Assembly (NCBI RefSeq): GCF_963678635.1
Contig: NC_087064.1
Coordinates: 67,382,025 to 67,446,024 of the forward strand
Source of the DNA: Symsagittifera roscoffensis
Lineage: Eukaryota > Xenacoelomorpha > Acoela > Convolutidae
Direction of reading: 5' to 3'
DNA length: 64,000 nt
The notes under the pieces were generated by a model. It saw nothing but the letters and a program-made list of their open reading frames with translations. It was not told the DNA's origin and searched no databases. Of the stretch, positions 23,231 to 35,200 are shown piece by piece (the stretch's first letter is position 1; every line of letters begins with the position of its first letter). A program made the translations under genes and the position numbers.

Positions 23231-26200
23231 GTAAGATACAGCCGTCATATTTAAAAAAAATTGTCTCAATTTTAACAAACATAAATTAACAAGAACACGG
23301 CCATGACGGGCTGTAATTTTGTTTGCAGTCCTACTCTCTGTTGGCAAGCTTGCAACGAGCTGGCGCAGTCGTGATGGTCATTATTAACTTATACCGTAGA
23401 AGCAAAGTTAATTTGACTATATTTTTGGTGTTTGTTTTTTTTACAATGCATTGTTCATTTTGTGTTGAATTATGAAATAAGATTTAAACAATTTAATATT
23501 GAAACCGTAAAAGAGTGAAATAATTAGGTTTTAAAGATTATATTTATAAACTGAATGGTGTCAAACTGGTACAAGTTTTTACTCGACATCGAGACAACTT
23601 GTATGAACTTTTTTATAAAGTTGAATCACAACCAAAAGGCTTCAATATGACACCAAACTTGAATCTTTACGAGTTGTGTTTTGATTTAGCCGAAATTGAA
23701 AAAAAAATGTACCCGCTGACTTTGTGAAGTGGTCGGAATAAGTTCGAATTAATTAACGCAATTACTTATTACTTGAACGTGGAATTGATTCTTTTGTACT
23801 TGTACTAGTTTGCAAACTCACTATCTGCCATGGTATGCTAAAAATCTTAATTAGACGTTTCGCGTAAATTTGGCTGAAAGTTTCAGCCGTTACTCGTCTG
23901 TAATTGTTACTAATTAATAAAAATAAAAAAAAAATTACCACTTTTTGAAAAAAAAAATTGGTCACGTCCTAAATTTTTTAAATTGTTAATTGTTGGCGAC
24001 TAAGCATTAATCTAAACAAAGAGATCACCTTATTGGCAGTGAGTAATTTAAAAAATTTCATTCAACGTTAGAGACTTCTGTTGCATTTTGTAAACTTATA
24101 AAGGTTGATGGAACCACATATTCAAATGTTAGCATTTCTTAGGTGAACTTACCTTTTCACTCAAAACAAAAGTATATTTTTTAAAGAGTAATGAACTAAG
24201 TGAGTAATCTTATACAGGTCTTAATTATTTTTTTTGTTTTTTGTTTTCAGGGAAAAGTACCAAGATTTGTTCAAGCTTGATTTTGATGCTTCGTGGTTTG
24301 TCTTGTGATTTCTTTTGAAGTTCAGTGCATTTCCATTGTTGAAAGGAAGGCAACCTCCACTTTAGAACAGCAAAAACGTAAAGGCCATGAAAAAGGTGAT
24401 CGACTTCTAGTTTCGAAAGTGAAATTTAAATATCAGACTTTCCAGGGAATTATCTTCTTTACGTATTGATCTAGTTTTCTCAAATTGGGTTAGTTTTGTC
24501 AAAAAAGTTTCAATCAAAAATTGTTCTACAAATTCGAGGAGCTTTAAAACCGTCTACTATTTTCTTCGAAATTCAAAAGTTGAAGATATTTCAAAAATCA
24601 AGTCAGTTTTTTTTTCAATTTCGTTGCGTTCATTACTTTTTTCTAACTGTCATTTGGCTATGTTTTGTTTTGCTTTTCAATACAATATCACAATATCAGA
24701 ACCAAACCTAGCGTAAAATGTTAGTCATTGGTTTTTTATTTTTTGTTCTCATTCTTAAAATTCAGACTTTAAAGCGATGTCGGAACATTCAGGGTTTTGC
24801 CCTAATATAAGCAGTTTTGGTAATGACGTTATCAGTTTTTGAGCATAGTTAATTTAGACAGGACTTAAGATAATCGGGTATTGCTCGGCTCCGCAGTCCT
24901 GGATACGAGCATCATTATATTATGTAGGATTAAAAAGAAAGCTAAGCCTCTTTTTTCATCGAACTAAATTTTTCAAAAAGCAACAGTTGATTAATGGAAT
25001 CGGCTATCGGGTTCACTGTTGTGAAATTTGTTTTTTTTTCGGGAGGGAGAAATATTGCTGCGTAACATTATCTGCTTTTTTAATTAGATTTTTTTTAAAT
25101 GTGTGGCCAAATTTCATCTTTTGCTATGAAAGAGTATCGATTATTTCCGATACTAATGCAGCTTTTAAGCCGCCCAAATTTCTAATTAAAGACTTTAGAT
25201 CCATTAAACGATAACAGTTCAGCTCGGAAAAAAATATATTTCTGTTTTCTTCCCATCTTTTGAAAATTTTATTATATTTTGTTATAAGTTCAGACGAATG
25301 CATTTAGTTTAAAATGTTAAAAGGTAAAACGCTAAAAAAAGACGGAAGTTAAATATTATTTTCATATTGTAAGACAGAATAAAGTGGTAGTTATTCTTGT
25401 TGAAAAATTGAATGGTCTTGATTAAATTGACAAAAAAAGTCTTTTTGTTCTCATTTGTGTTTAAATTCGTAAGTGATTATTTCTTAACTATTATTTTGTC
25501 TTGAATGTTGTCAATACTGCTTTATTTTTCTATAATTTTGAAGATTAAAAAAGAATGAAGTCTGTAATTTATTGATTATTATTTCTGATGCTCATTACGT
25601 CAATATTTTTTTCTCTCAGGAAGTAAAAGCAAATTAACAGAAAACGCATATTACTTTCACCAGGTACTCTGTAGCTTTTTTTCGCTAAAAATTGTTTAAT
25701 TAATTTTATAATATCTCGGCGAGATAATTGGAAAGACTTGAGCCGAGCTTTTTTATATCTTATCAAATTCTGACACTATCTCTCGATTCGATTTACTAAC
25801 ATCGATTTATCAATAACCATCATTTTTAAAATAACTTATTTAAAACTTCACTTCAGGAGTGCCTCTGCTCCGAATCCAGCTTCAAATCAATTTCACGACC
25901 ACCCTGGATCAAATCAGTCGAGTGGGGGAGTAGGAAGAGGAGGAGGCTACGGAACCCAGCTATCCATGCCTGGAGGGGGGTTCCTGAGATCAAACCAACA
26001 GACCCCCATGAACTACAGGTGACCCCTCCTTTATGATATTAGATTGATAGGAAATGTGACAGAAAATGATTTGTTATAATATATATTTTTCAGTCTATAT
26101 TTTTGGTCTGATGATCCAACCATTATCGATTTCAAATTTTGTTATAACGTGTAGGTAAATCCTTAAAAACATTTAAAAATTTTGATCTTTTTTTTGAAAA

Positions 26201-29200
26201 TTTTTTTCTCGCGGTTCTTTTTTTTATTTATTTTGCAAAAACAGATAAAAACAATGATCTGAACCCGGTAAACTTAAGAATTGATGTATAATTTGAAAAT
26301 AAAAATTGGGAAACAGTTTGGTAAAACAACTGGAGGATCATGTTTGTTTTCTGATATATGTTTGTCGAAAAAAAAACAGGATGCAAATATTTTCATTTTA
26401 TATCACAGCACTATAGCCAATGGACAAGTGGGGGGAGATGGAATTGCAGGGGAGGGGGTAGGAGGGGGAGTTCCGATGCAGCAGACTCATAACTACAGTC
26501 CAGGAGTCGCTATCCCGACGTTGACAGTAGACGATGTCGTCGAGGACCTGGGGTTTGGAATGTACCAGGTTGGTGGCAATCATATTTGTGGCAAAAATAT
26601 GGAGAGTTTTCTTTTTCTGTTTTTTTTTGTTTTAGGGCCCAAAAGCAGCCTTTTTGGCTTTTAAAAAGTGGCTCATAATACTTAGATATGAATGGTTGAA
26701 AAGAGTTATTATGAAAGAAATTCTGAAAAATATTTTAGAGAGAATATTACTTCAATTTTGGTAAATATGAGTCATACAACAGAAAAGCCCCAAAACAGAT
26801 CCCCACGGGATATTTGTATTATTCAAGTGTATTGAATATCAAATTTTAGATGACCAAAAATTTGATCGAAGCTTTGCAAAAAGTACCGAAAGAGGGGGGG
26901 GGGGGGTTTCCTATTATAGCTGGTGAATAGCTAGTATAATTTGTATCATCTGTATTTTCAAGCGACTCTTTTTCATTTCCTTGATTTTTCTCATTGAAAT
27001 TAAGCCTCCTGACTTATGGACGCTATCAAAAATTGCTTCCCAGTTTTTTTTTGGTTCAAAAGAGTCTATTCTTTGACAATTTTCACTTTTTTTATTGAAC
27101 TGTTGATTGAAACATCGTTTGATGCCCACCTGCAGTTGTGTTTTGATAAGAGCATAATGCTAAGGAGCAATTGGAACCATATATATTGAGGATTATGACT
27201 CCGTTAAGTATGAAAACGTCATTTCTAAAGTTAATCACAAGCGCATTAGGTGAACAGAAATTGTGCTTGGAAAAATCAATGATGGTGGCGGAAAAAAGAG
27301 CAACTTCAGCTTTGATTCAATAAGCGCCTGATGTTTTTCCTTCAAATTGAATCAAATTTTTAATCAAGACCAAAGAGTTAGTCAGGGCTTTGAAGATGTA
27401 ATCTCTTTGAAGTAAATGACAAAGTGGAAGGCAATATTGAATTCTGAATCGATCTACAGAAATCTGATTTATTTCTAAGGTGCTCAATTCTCAATTTCCA
27501 TGTTTTACTGCAATAAAAATCAGCTTCATTTGCAAAAACAGTTTATTTAAGCTGTTCAAGGAATGCGTTTTAGTTAACTTTAACTATGGACCTCTGTAAC
27601 TTTCCCCCCTTTTGGCAAAAGGGCGTGGAGATTCGTTACTAGGTACTATGTTCACATACAGGCGCGGATCTAGGAATTTCTCGAGGGGGGAGGGAGGGGG
27701 CGGATTTTCAAAATTTTTTTGAAAATTTCATCGAACTTTTTTTAGGTCGACCAAATTGATTTTCTGAGCTCTCCCAAACCACTATAAAACTATAAAGACC
27801 CTAATTTGACAAAACTTTCTGCGTCGCAGGCAAACTTTTAAAAAAGGCCAAAAAGAGGCGTTTTTAGCCTTTTTTTTGGAAAAAATCGACCAAAAAATTG
27901 CTTTTTTTGGCGCGCACTCCCCCCTCAAAATTAGTATAGACTGGCGCCGAAGCACCTTTAGAAAATTTTTAAGGTCAAACAGCCAAAAATTGATATCTCA
28001 AAATAGTACAAAGGATGACTCTTTGGGTCGGCAGGGGGTCGAGTCCCTGAAGAGAGGGCGTCCGCCCCCTAACCCCCCCCCCCTAAATCCGCTACTGTTC
28101 ACATATGCTTAACCATTAATTTATTTCTTTTTAAGGGGGGGATAGTTAGAGAGATACTTAATTATGGATAGTATTATAATTCTATTAATTAATATTAATT
28201 ATATTGCTCTACCGAGTTATTTTAACTTAAATATCAGATTTAACTTTCAGCTTTTACTATTTTTCTATGAAGGGTATTAAAGGGTAGATAAAAATCACGA
28301 AAACACAAGAATGAACAATTGCAGAACGTATTGCCGAAGATTTAAAGCTCAAATTTTCTGCTTATGAGACCATCTAAATTTTAGAGACCCAACTAACATT
28401 TTTGTGCCGTGAACGGGATTGAAAATGATCCAAAGTTGTACTAAAAAATTGAGAGAAGTTCATGTATTAAAGATAGGCTTTTTTCCAAAAACAAAAGTTG
28501 GAAAATGTACGCATTTTCATATTAATTGTGTTCAGGGGCGGATCTACGATTTTCTCGGGAAAACTTTCTGTGCCGCTGTCAAGTTTTTGAAAAAAAACAG
28601 GTCAAAAATGCCGGTCAGCTCTCCATCAAAAAAATAGAGAAATTTCAGGGTCCGTCAGCCAAAAATTGATATCTCAAAACAGTACAAACGGGGGTCGGCA
28701 AGCAAGGCGTCCGCCCAACCCACCCCCGCCCCCTAAATCCGCTACTGATTGTGTTCCAGGTTAAAATCGTGGCTCTCGCCGGCTTGGCCTGGATGGCCGA
28801 GTCCATGATGGTGAACGTGCTCGGAGTTCTCGGACCCGAGATCTACTGCAAGTGGCAGTTGTCGGCCGACGCCGAGGCCGCCATCGCTATCTCTGGCTTC
28901 CTCGGACTCATGCTCGGCTGTGTGTTCTTCGGAGTCGTGTTCGATCGGTTCGGGCGGCGCTTCGGAATGCTATTGTCAGTCGGGTGGTCGGCGGTGTTCT
29001 GTTTGATCACAGCTTTTTCTACTCGCTACGTGTTTCTGTTGATCAATGTGTTCTTGATGAACTTCGGAGCTGGAGCCAGCAGTTTGGCAGCTGTTTATTC
29101 CACCGAGTTCATTCCAGGTGAACATTATATGCGTCCTATTTTCTAACCGATTATCATAAACAACATATAGGAGGCTATGATTTGCTGAGGTTAACTCTAA

Positions 29201-32200
29201 CATTAAGATTAAATAATTTGTTAAATAGAGTTTAAGTTGTGACATTTGGTTAAAACATTAGATAAATAAAAGTTTTCAAATGGCTAAAATTAAATTAAAT
29301 TAGTTTCCTGCACTAACTATGACCATTGTTCTCAAATCTTTAAAAAAGTTTAGAAGCTGATAGTTAGAAGCTTCAAACGAACTGCATCAAACTCAAAGAA
29401 ATGCGTTTGAAAGTATTTCGACCGTTTTGATAATTAGTTTTTGTTTGCTTTAGTTAAGATGAGGTCGACAGCCATCTGCATCATGAACTTCTTCTGGGCA
29501 GGGGGCGCGTCCTTGACCTCCCTTGTAGCTCTCATTTTCCTCGGGTCCAGTCGAACGGGCGAGCGAGCCATAGAGATGACTGACAGCTCCGGGTGGCGAT
29601 GTCTAGTCGCATCCTGTTCAATTCCCCTATTTTTATTCGTACTTCTGGGCTACAAGTACCTACCGGAGTCGCCCAGGTTTTCGATCACTCGTGGTAACCC
29701 GATTGAAGCGTCGATAGTGCTCAAGAAGTTTGCAGATGAGAACAAGAGAAATTGTCCGGTTGGGAACTTAGCTGCTGATCAAGTCTCATCACAAGGTTTG
29801 ATATACTGTTTGCTGTTTTCAAAGCTTATTCAAAGCGTACTCTCTTAAGAGTAAATTGAGTGTGAGACGGAAACTTGTAACGGGCGACAATTCGTAACAA
29901 GCGACAATTCATAACAGTGGATTAGGCGGGGAACAGTGATTCGTGCGCAGTATTCCTCTCGTGCCGGATTTAATGGAGCGCACCGGAGCAAGCATATGTT
30001 ACTTGTCAACGCCTTGTAACGAATTGTCGCTTGTTTCAAATTGTCGTCCTACCTATTTCACGTTGTTCAATAGTCTAATAGGGGGCCTAGGAAATTAGAC
30101 GAAAAGCAAATTAAACGTGACCAATAAAAACGAAATTAGACGTCGATTCAAAATTATAAAATATTGGAAATTCGACGTAATTGTATTTTTCGTGTCCGAA
30201 GTTTGTTTACTGACTACAATTAACTTTCGTTCCAGTTTTCTTAAAAGCAAAGAAACTTTTCACATTCCGCAATTTTCAGATACCGCAATTGTATAAATTA
30301 TGCATTTCAAAAACGTTCTGTAATATTGAGATTAACGTTTTATAAATCAACTGCGATAATTATTTTGATATGCAATGGGATCATATGCCTTTTTGTAATT
30401 ATGAAAAATTGTTTAAAGTAATAATTTTTTTTAGGCTTTGCTTTTCGAATAAAATGCTAGTTTTGCAAACAAAGTTTAACGTCTAAGTTCCGTTTCATTG
30501 GATCTGTCTAATTTGCTTATCGTCTAATTTCCTAACCCCCGTCTAATAGTAGTAAAACAAATCGATCAAAGAACAATAACTTCTTGCCAAGCGCAGAAGG
30601 TATTTAAACATGTTAAAGCGCCTCTGAGAACTTTCTTATAAGTTTAATCTTAGCTAGAAATTGTAACTTAAATATATATATGCCATATTTACCCAGAAAA
30701 ACAAGTTTAAAAAAATTAATCAAATGAATTATTTGAAATTTATACACACTATAAAAACCTTTATTTGCTGTGCAAGTAAGACAAAATCGAAACGGTAGAA
30801 AAAAACTCTAAAAAAATTGATTTCTTCAAAAAATTTGCCTTCATTTTTTCTGACGTGTTTTTTTTGTAGCTTTGAGGTTATTGTAATCAACCAACTGAGT
30901 TACCAAGTAGGGCTGAAAAAAATTAAAAACCGTTGAGTCATTTTGGAAGTGACGTCTTAGTACTTTCTTGGACTGAATTGGACTGCAGAATTGGCCAGAT
31001 GAGTTTTCCCCGGCACTGAGTGATTTTTTAAAGTAATTTTTCTTAATTTGAACCTGGGGCGTTGTTCAGTTCTGATTGCGAATCTGACATCAGAAAATCA
31101 AAAAATCAATTAAACTCATCTCTCTGTAAGACTTATCCTAGATCTTGTTTTTACACAACAACTCTCATTTAAAAAACGTATCTGGACGTTTTTTAAAATC
31201 ACTGAAACAAAAGTGTACAGTTTTGTTTCAGCGCCAGGTAAGGAAAATTAGAGCAATAATTGAAACATTAGTGAAAATTTGAAATACTGGGGAATATGTT
31301 CAAATTTATAGCTGTTTCATATTAGATAAGCAAAAGCTTATATTGCATCTAGAAATTTGTTTATATCGCAGAACTGATTGTCTCGGTATAAATTTTCTTG
31401 ATGCATTATATAACTGTTGCTTATTTTGTACGCAAGTGAGCTGATTTAAAACCAATACAGGTTGATTTTTCAACGATTTAGAAAACTGTTGGACAGACAT
31501 TTGTTAGACACGTGAACTCTAAAAGGGCACCGGTGAAAACCAAAAACCTACTGCGCCTTTTGTGAAGTCATAGAAATTAATACTTGTCCTTGTTTTTTTA
31601 CATGAAAGTTTGAATGTCATTGGTGGAAAAAATTTTTTTGTTTGGGTCAGCTTAAATTTTCAAAGCGGATAGAGGACTAGCGGATAAGTCTAGATGGCTA
31701 GATGCGTAACTAGATGCGTAACTTTTAGATGCGTAACTTTTAGATTTCAAACATGAAAAACAAAAAAGTCGGAACAATAACTTCAGAAAAATTTATTGAT
31801 TTATTCAGCTTGAAAAGATTTATTATATAATTATAAATTATAGTATTAAAGAGAGGGGAAAAAAGAGAGTTTTGACTCTGATAAGCCATCAATTTTCAAA
31901 TAGGTGAATACATAAATTGAAAAGGTATGACTTAGCTCTTATTGTTTCTTTCTTCGACTTTCGAGTTTTGACTTTTCACATTGTCAACATTTGACTTGTC
32001 TGATATCAAAAATGGGAAGAACTTAAAATAGAAAAATTTTTATATGCTAATTTTTGTATCAATTTTTCAGTATTTTTGCCCAAGTAAATAATCAAGTTTT
32101 CCTCCTTTGTGGATTTTAGTCTTAAAGACCCTGTACTTTTTTATGACCTTAAGCTTCAAGAACAAACTTAATATTGCTTTTAATGAGAACATATTTTTCG

Positions 32201-35200
32201 GTTTAGAACTTAAGATGAATTACACGATGTCGTGTTTTTGAGATTTTGAGACTGAGATCTGAAAATTGTGGGTGATTTTGGTCTTTTGATCTTTTGAGAC
32301 TTTATATTTGCTCAACTCAAATATATAATGCAACGTATTGAGATAAAAAGAGAAATAGGAAATAGCCCTTAAATTAGGTATAAACCCATCAGTTGGGTCA
32401 GATTTAGTCTCTAGGTGTATCGTTGAATCGTGCATTGCTCTAGATGCCCGTGACGTCACCACGCAAATTTGAAATCTTTTCACGTTTTCTTCACATTTCG
32501 GTACACAAAATGATTCTTTCTTTTGCCAAAAAAGGTAGATAATTTAAACTACTTTTTCTTTTGTTTTTCACGTATATCTCGGGGAGAAATGTGGCGTATC
32601 TTCAGTCACTTTGACTACAGGTCAAGGCATCATTTTATTCACGCTGATGACAAGGAGTCTCATTATTTTCCAATTAGGGGCGTCTTTTTTCCACTTCCAC
32701 GCCTTAGAGGCAAAATTTCAGCCTGAATAAAGCTGGAGAGAAAAAGAAAAAAAAAGAGGCAATTTCCTTTTTTTCTAAGCGAGGCGGGGCCAGGTGGTTT
32801 TTTCAATTCCATGAAAACTTGGTGTGCACTTTTTTTTTGTGCCACTGAAGTAAAAAGGATTCTATCTCTGATAATGTATAAAATGTAAAAGCTAAGTAAA
32901 GACTTGAAATTTCCCCTTGAAATTGAGATTAAAGATCCAATTGAAAGAAATGATGTTTATTTTATAAAAGCCCCCCCCCCCCCCACCCCATAAGAAACTG
33001 CAAACATATTAGTGGACTAAACTTGCATCGATTTAATTGATTGAATCATGAGCCAAATTTTGTCGTCCCCTATTTGATTTTTAACTCGAAGCGTAAAAAC
33101 ACTCTCAGATAATTTTAAAAAATTCGTCAAAAACAGTTTGACATTTGTACAAAAACCACCACCTTGCATAAAATGCAGGGGCGGATTTAGGGGGGGGGGG
33201 GGGGGCGGACGCCCCCCCTCAGGGATTCGACCCCCTGCCGACCCAAAGGGTCCCCCCTTTGATACTTTTTCAGAAATCCATTTTTGGCCGACCGACCCTA
33301 AAATTTTTCTAAAGGCGCCTTTGGCGCCAATATATACTAATTTTGAGGGGGAGCGCGCGCCAAAAAAACGCGATTTTTTTCTCAAAATTTTTCAAAAATT
33401 GCCCAAAGTAGGGCCAAAACAGTGCTTTGGGAGAGCTCGAAAAATCAATTTGGTCGACCTAAAAAAAAAAAAGGTCGTCAAAATTTTGGAAAATTTTTTG
33501 AAAATCCGCCCCCCCTCGAGAAAATCCTAGATCCGCCCCTGATAAAATGTACAGATTTTTCGTCGAAAGTAAGAAGACTAGAAATTTTTAGTGGGCTGTG
33601 TATGAGGCTCTTTGTAACGTATAATTCTTATCAATTAGGAAACTAGTTTCAGAGTAATGCGTGATTAATAAAAAAAAAATAAAAATTCACCCTTTTTGAG
33701 GTTAAATTTTGGTTGAGAGTTTTGGAGAAAAATTGTTAGAATAGTTGATTATTGTGAAAAAGCGCACCACATATAAAACTGCATGGGTGTATTTAGTTTG
33801 GTAACACATTAGTGGAATAATTTTGACTCGATTTGATTGATTAAATCATAAGTCAAATTCTTTCCTCTCATTTTTGAATTTATTCAAAGCATAAGATTTC
33901 TCTCAGATAGTTTTAAAAAATTCTTTAAAAAGAGCTAGTAAAAATTTGAAGTTTGTACATAAGCCACCACCTCGCCCAAAATGTGCTAATTTTTTGCCGA
34001 AAGTATGAAGACTATTTTGAAAACTAATTTACATTGGAACGGTTTTTTGGTCGCGTTGACAATTGAGTATACTAGCGATGAACAAGTAATTGTTCGTAAA
34101 AAGTGACAAAATATTTGTGCTCGGGTATTCTTTTTCTCCAAACAAATTTTGAAATCTTACCAAAAAATTTTTTAACGGAATTTTTTGATACCAGTCGAAA
34201 GTTATTGATGTCTTGAGCTTCAAAGATGTTTCACTAAGGATCTTTTTTTGTAAAGTTATGAGGCCAGTGCAAATTTTTGCCTCGTAATGACAGTTAACGC
34301 GTAATTTGTTTCGCGCTATCAACGCCTAAGATTGAATCCGTGTTAGGAATTTTTTTGAAACTGAATAAAGGTATGATATTTCTTTCAATTAAAATTTTGC
34401 TACAGACAAAATTTTAAATTTTTTTATCTCGTTTGAAAGTTTTTTTAATTGTTTTAAGCGCACACTAATATAAAGACGTTAAAAGTTGTCGAAATGCGCA
34501 GGATTTTGCTTTGATACAAACAGTCTTGTTGGCTCTTATGACTTTAGTCTTAGTTAATTTAGTGCAAAACAAGATTAAAAAGTAATAAAAAGTCTGCTAC
34601 AGCTGCTGTTTTATGCAAGTAAATAACAGCGCTGATTTAGATTAACCGGACACAACGAACAGATCTTGAGTTTTCAGTTACAATTTTCTCAAATTTAGTT
34701 GAGGTTAGACAGCAAGAGAACAAAAAATGATGCTTTTTTTCTCCAAAAAATTTAACCAAAATTTTTCTCCAAAAACGGGTCACTTTAGTTTTTTCTAAAC
34801 AATGAAGAATTATGCTAAAACCACTTTGTCCGTTGAGGAGGAATATATATCCCAAGAAGCGTCTTACACATTTCAATAAAATTCTAGATGAATTGTTTTT
34901 CTAAAAAAATTGACCAAATTGTTTAAAATTTCTTTTTAAGAAACGATTTTGGTTTTTATATAGTAAAATTTTTTCTAATTCAAGTTTTTGGACATTTGAC
35001 TCCAAACCATACCGGACACCGAGGAGTGTTACCACTCCTCTTCCCGATGAACTTTTCCCTGTTCATTCGCCATTGCTAAGGGATTCTCGGTTGATTTCTT
35101 TTCCTCCCCTTACTGATATGCTTAAATTCATAGCGTAAAAACACTCTCAGATAGTTTAAAAAAATTCGTCAAAAACAGTTTGACATTTGTACAAAACGCA

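Noticed and set aside
22991-23254. An 87-codon frame overlapping coding exon 1 in another frame
   Set aside because: Exon 1 fits the phase and donor of the transporter gene. This frame is its +1 shadow and has no continuation.
28852-29245. Arg/Val-rich frames on both strands over coding exon 4
   Set aside because: They are shadows of the GC-rich transporter exon, whose own frame has clear MFS motifs.
33138-33530. A proline- and glycine-rich 130-codon frame
   Set aside because: It lies wholly within and around the MITE at 33176-33541. G-runs and C-runs cause the composition.
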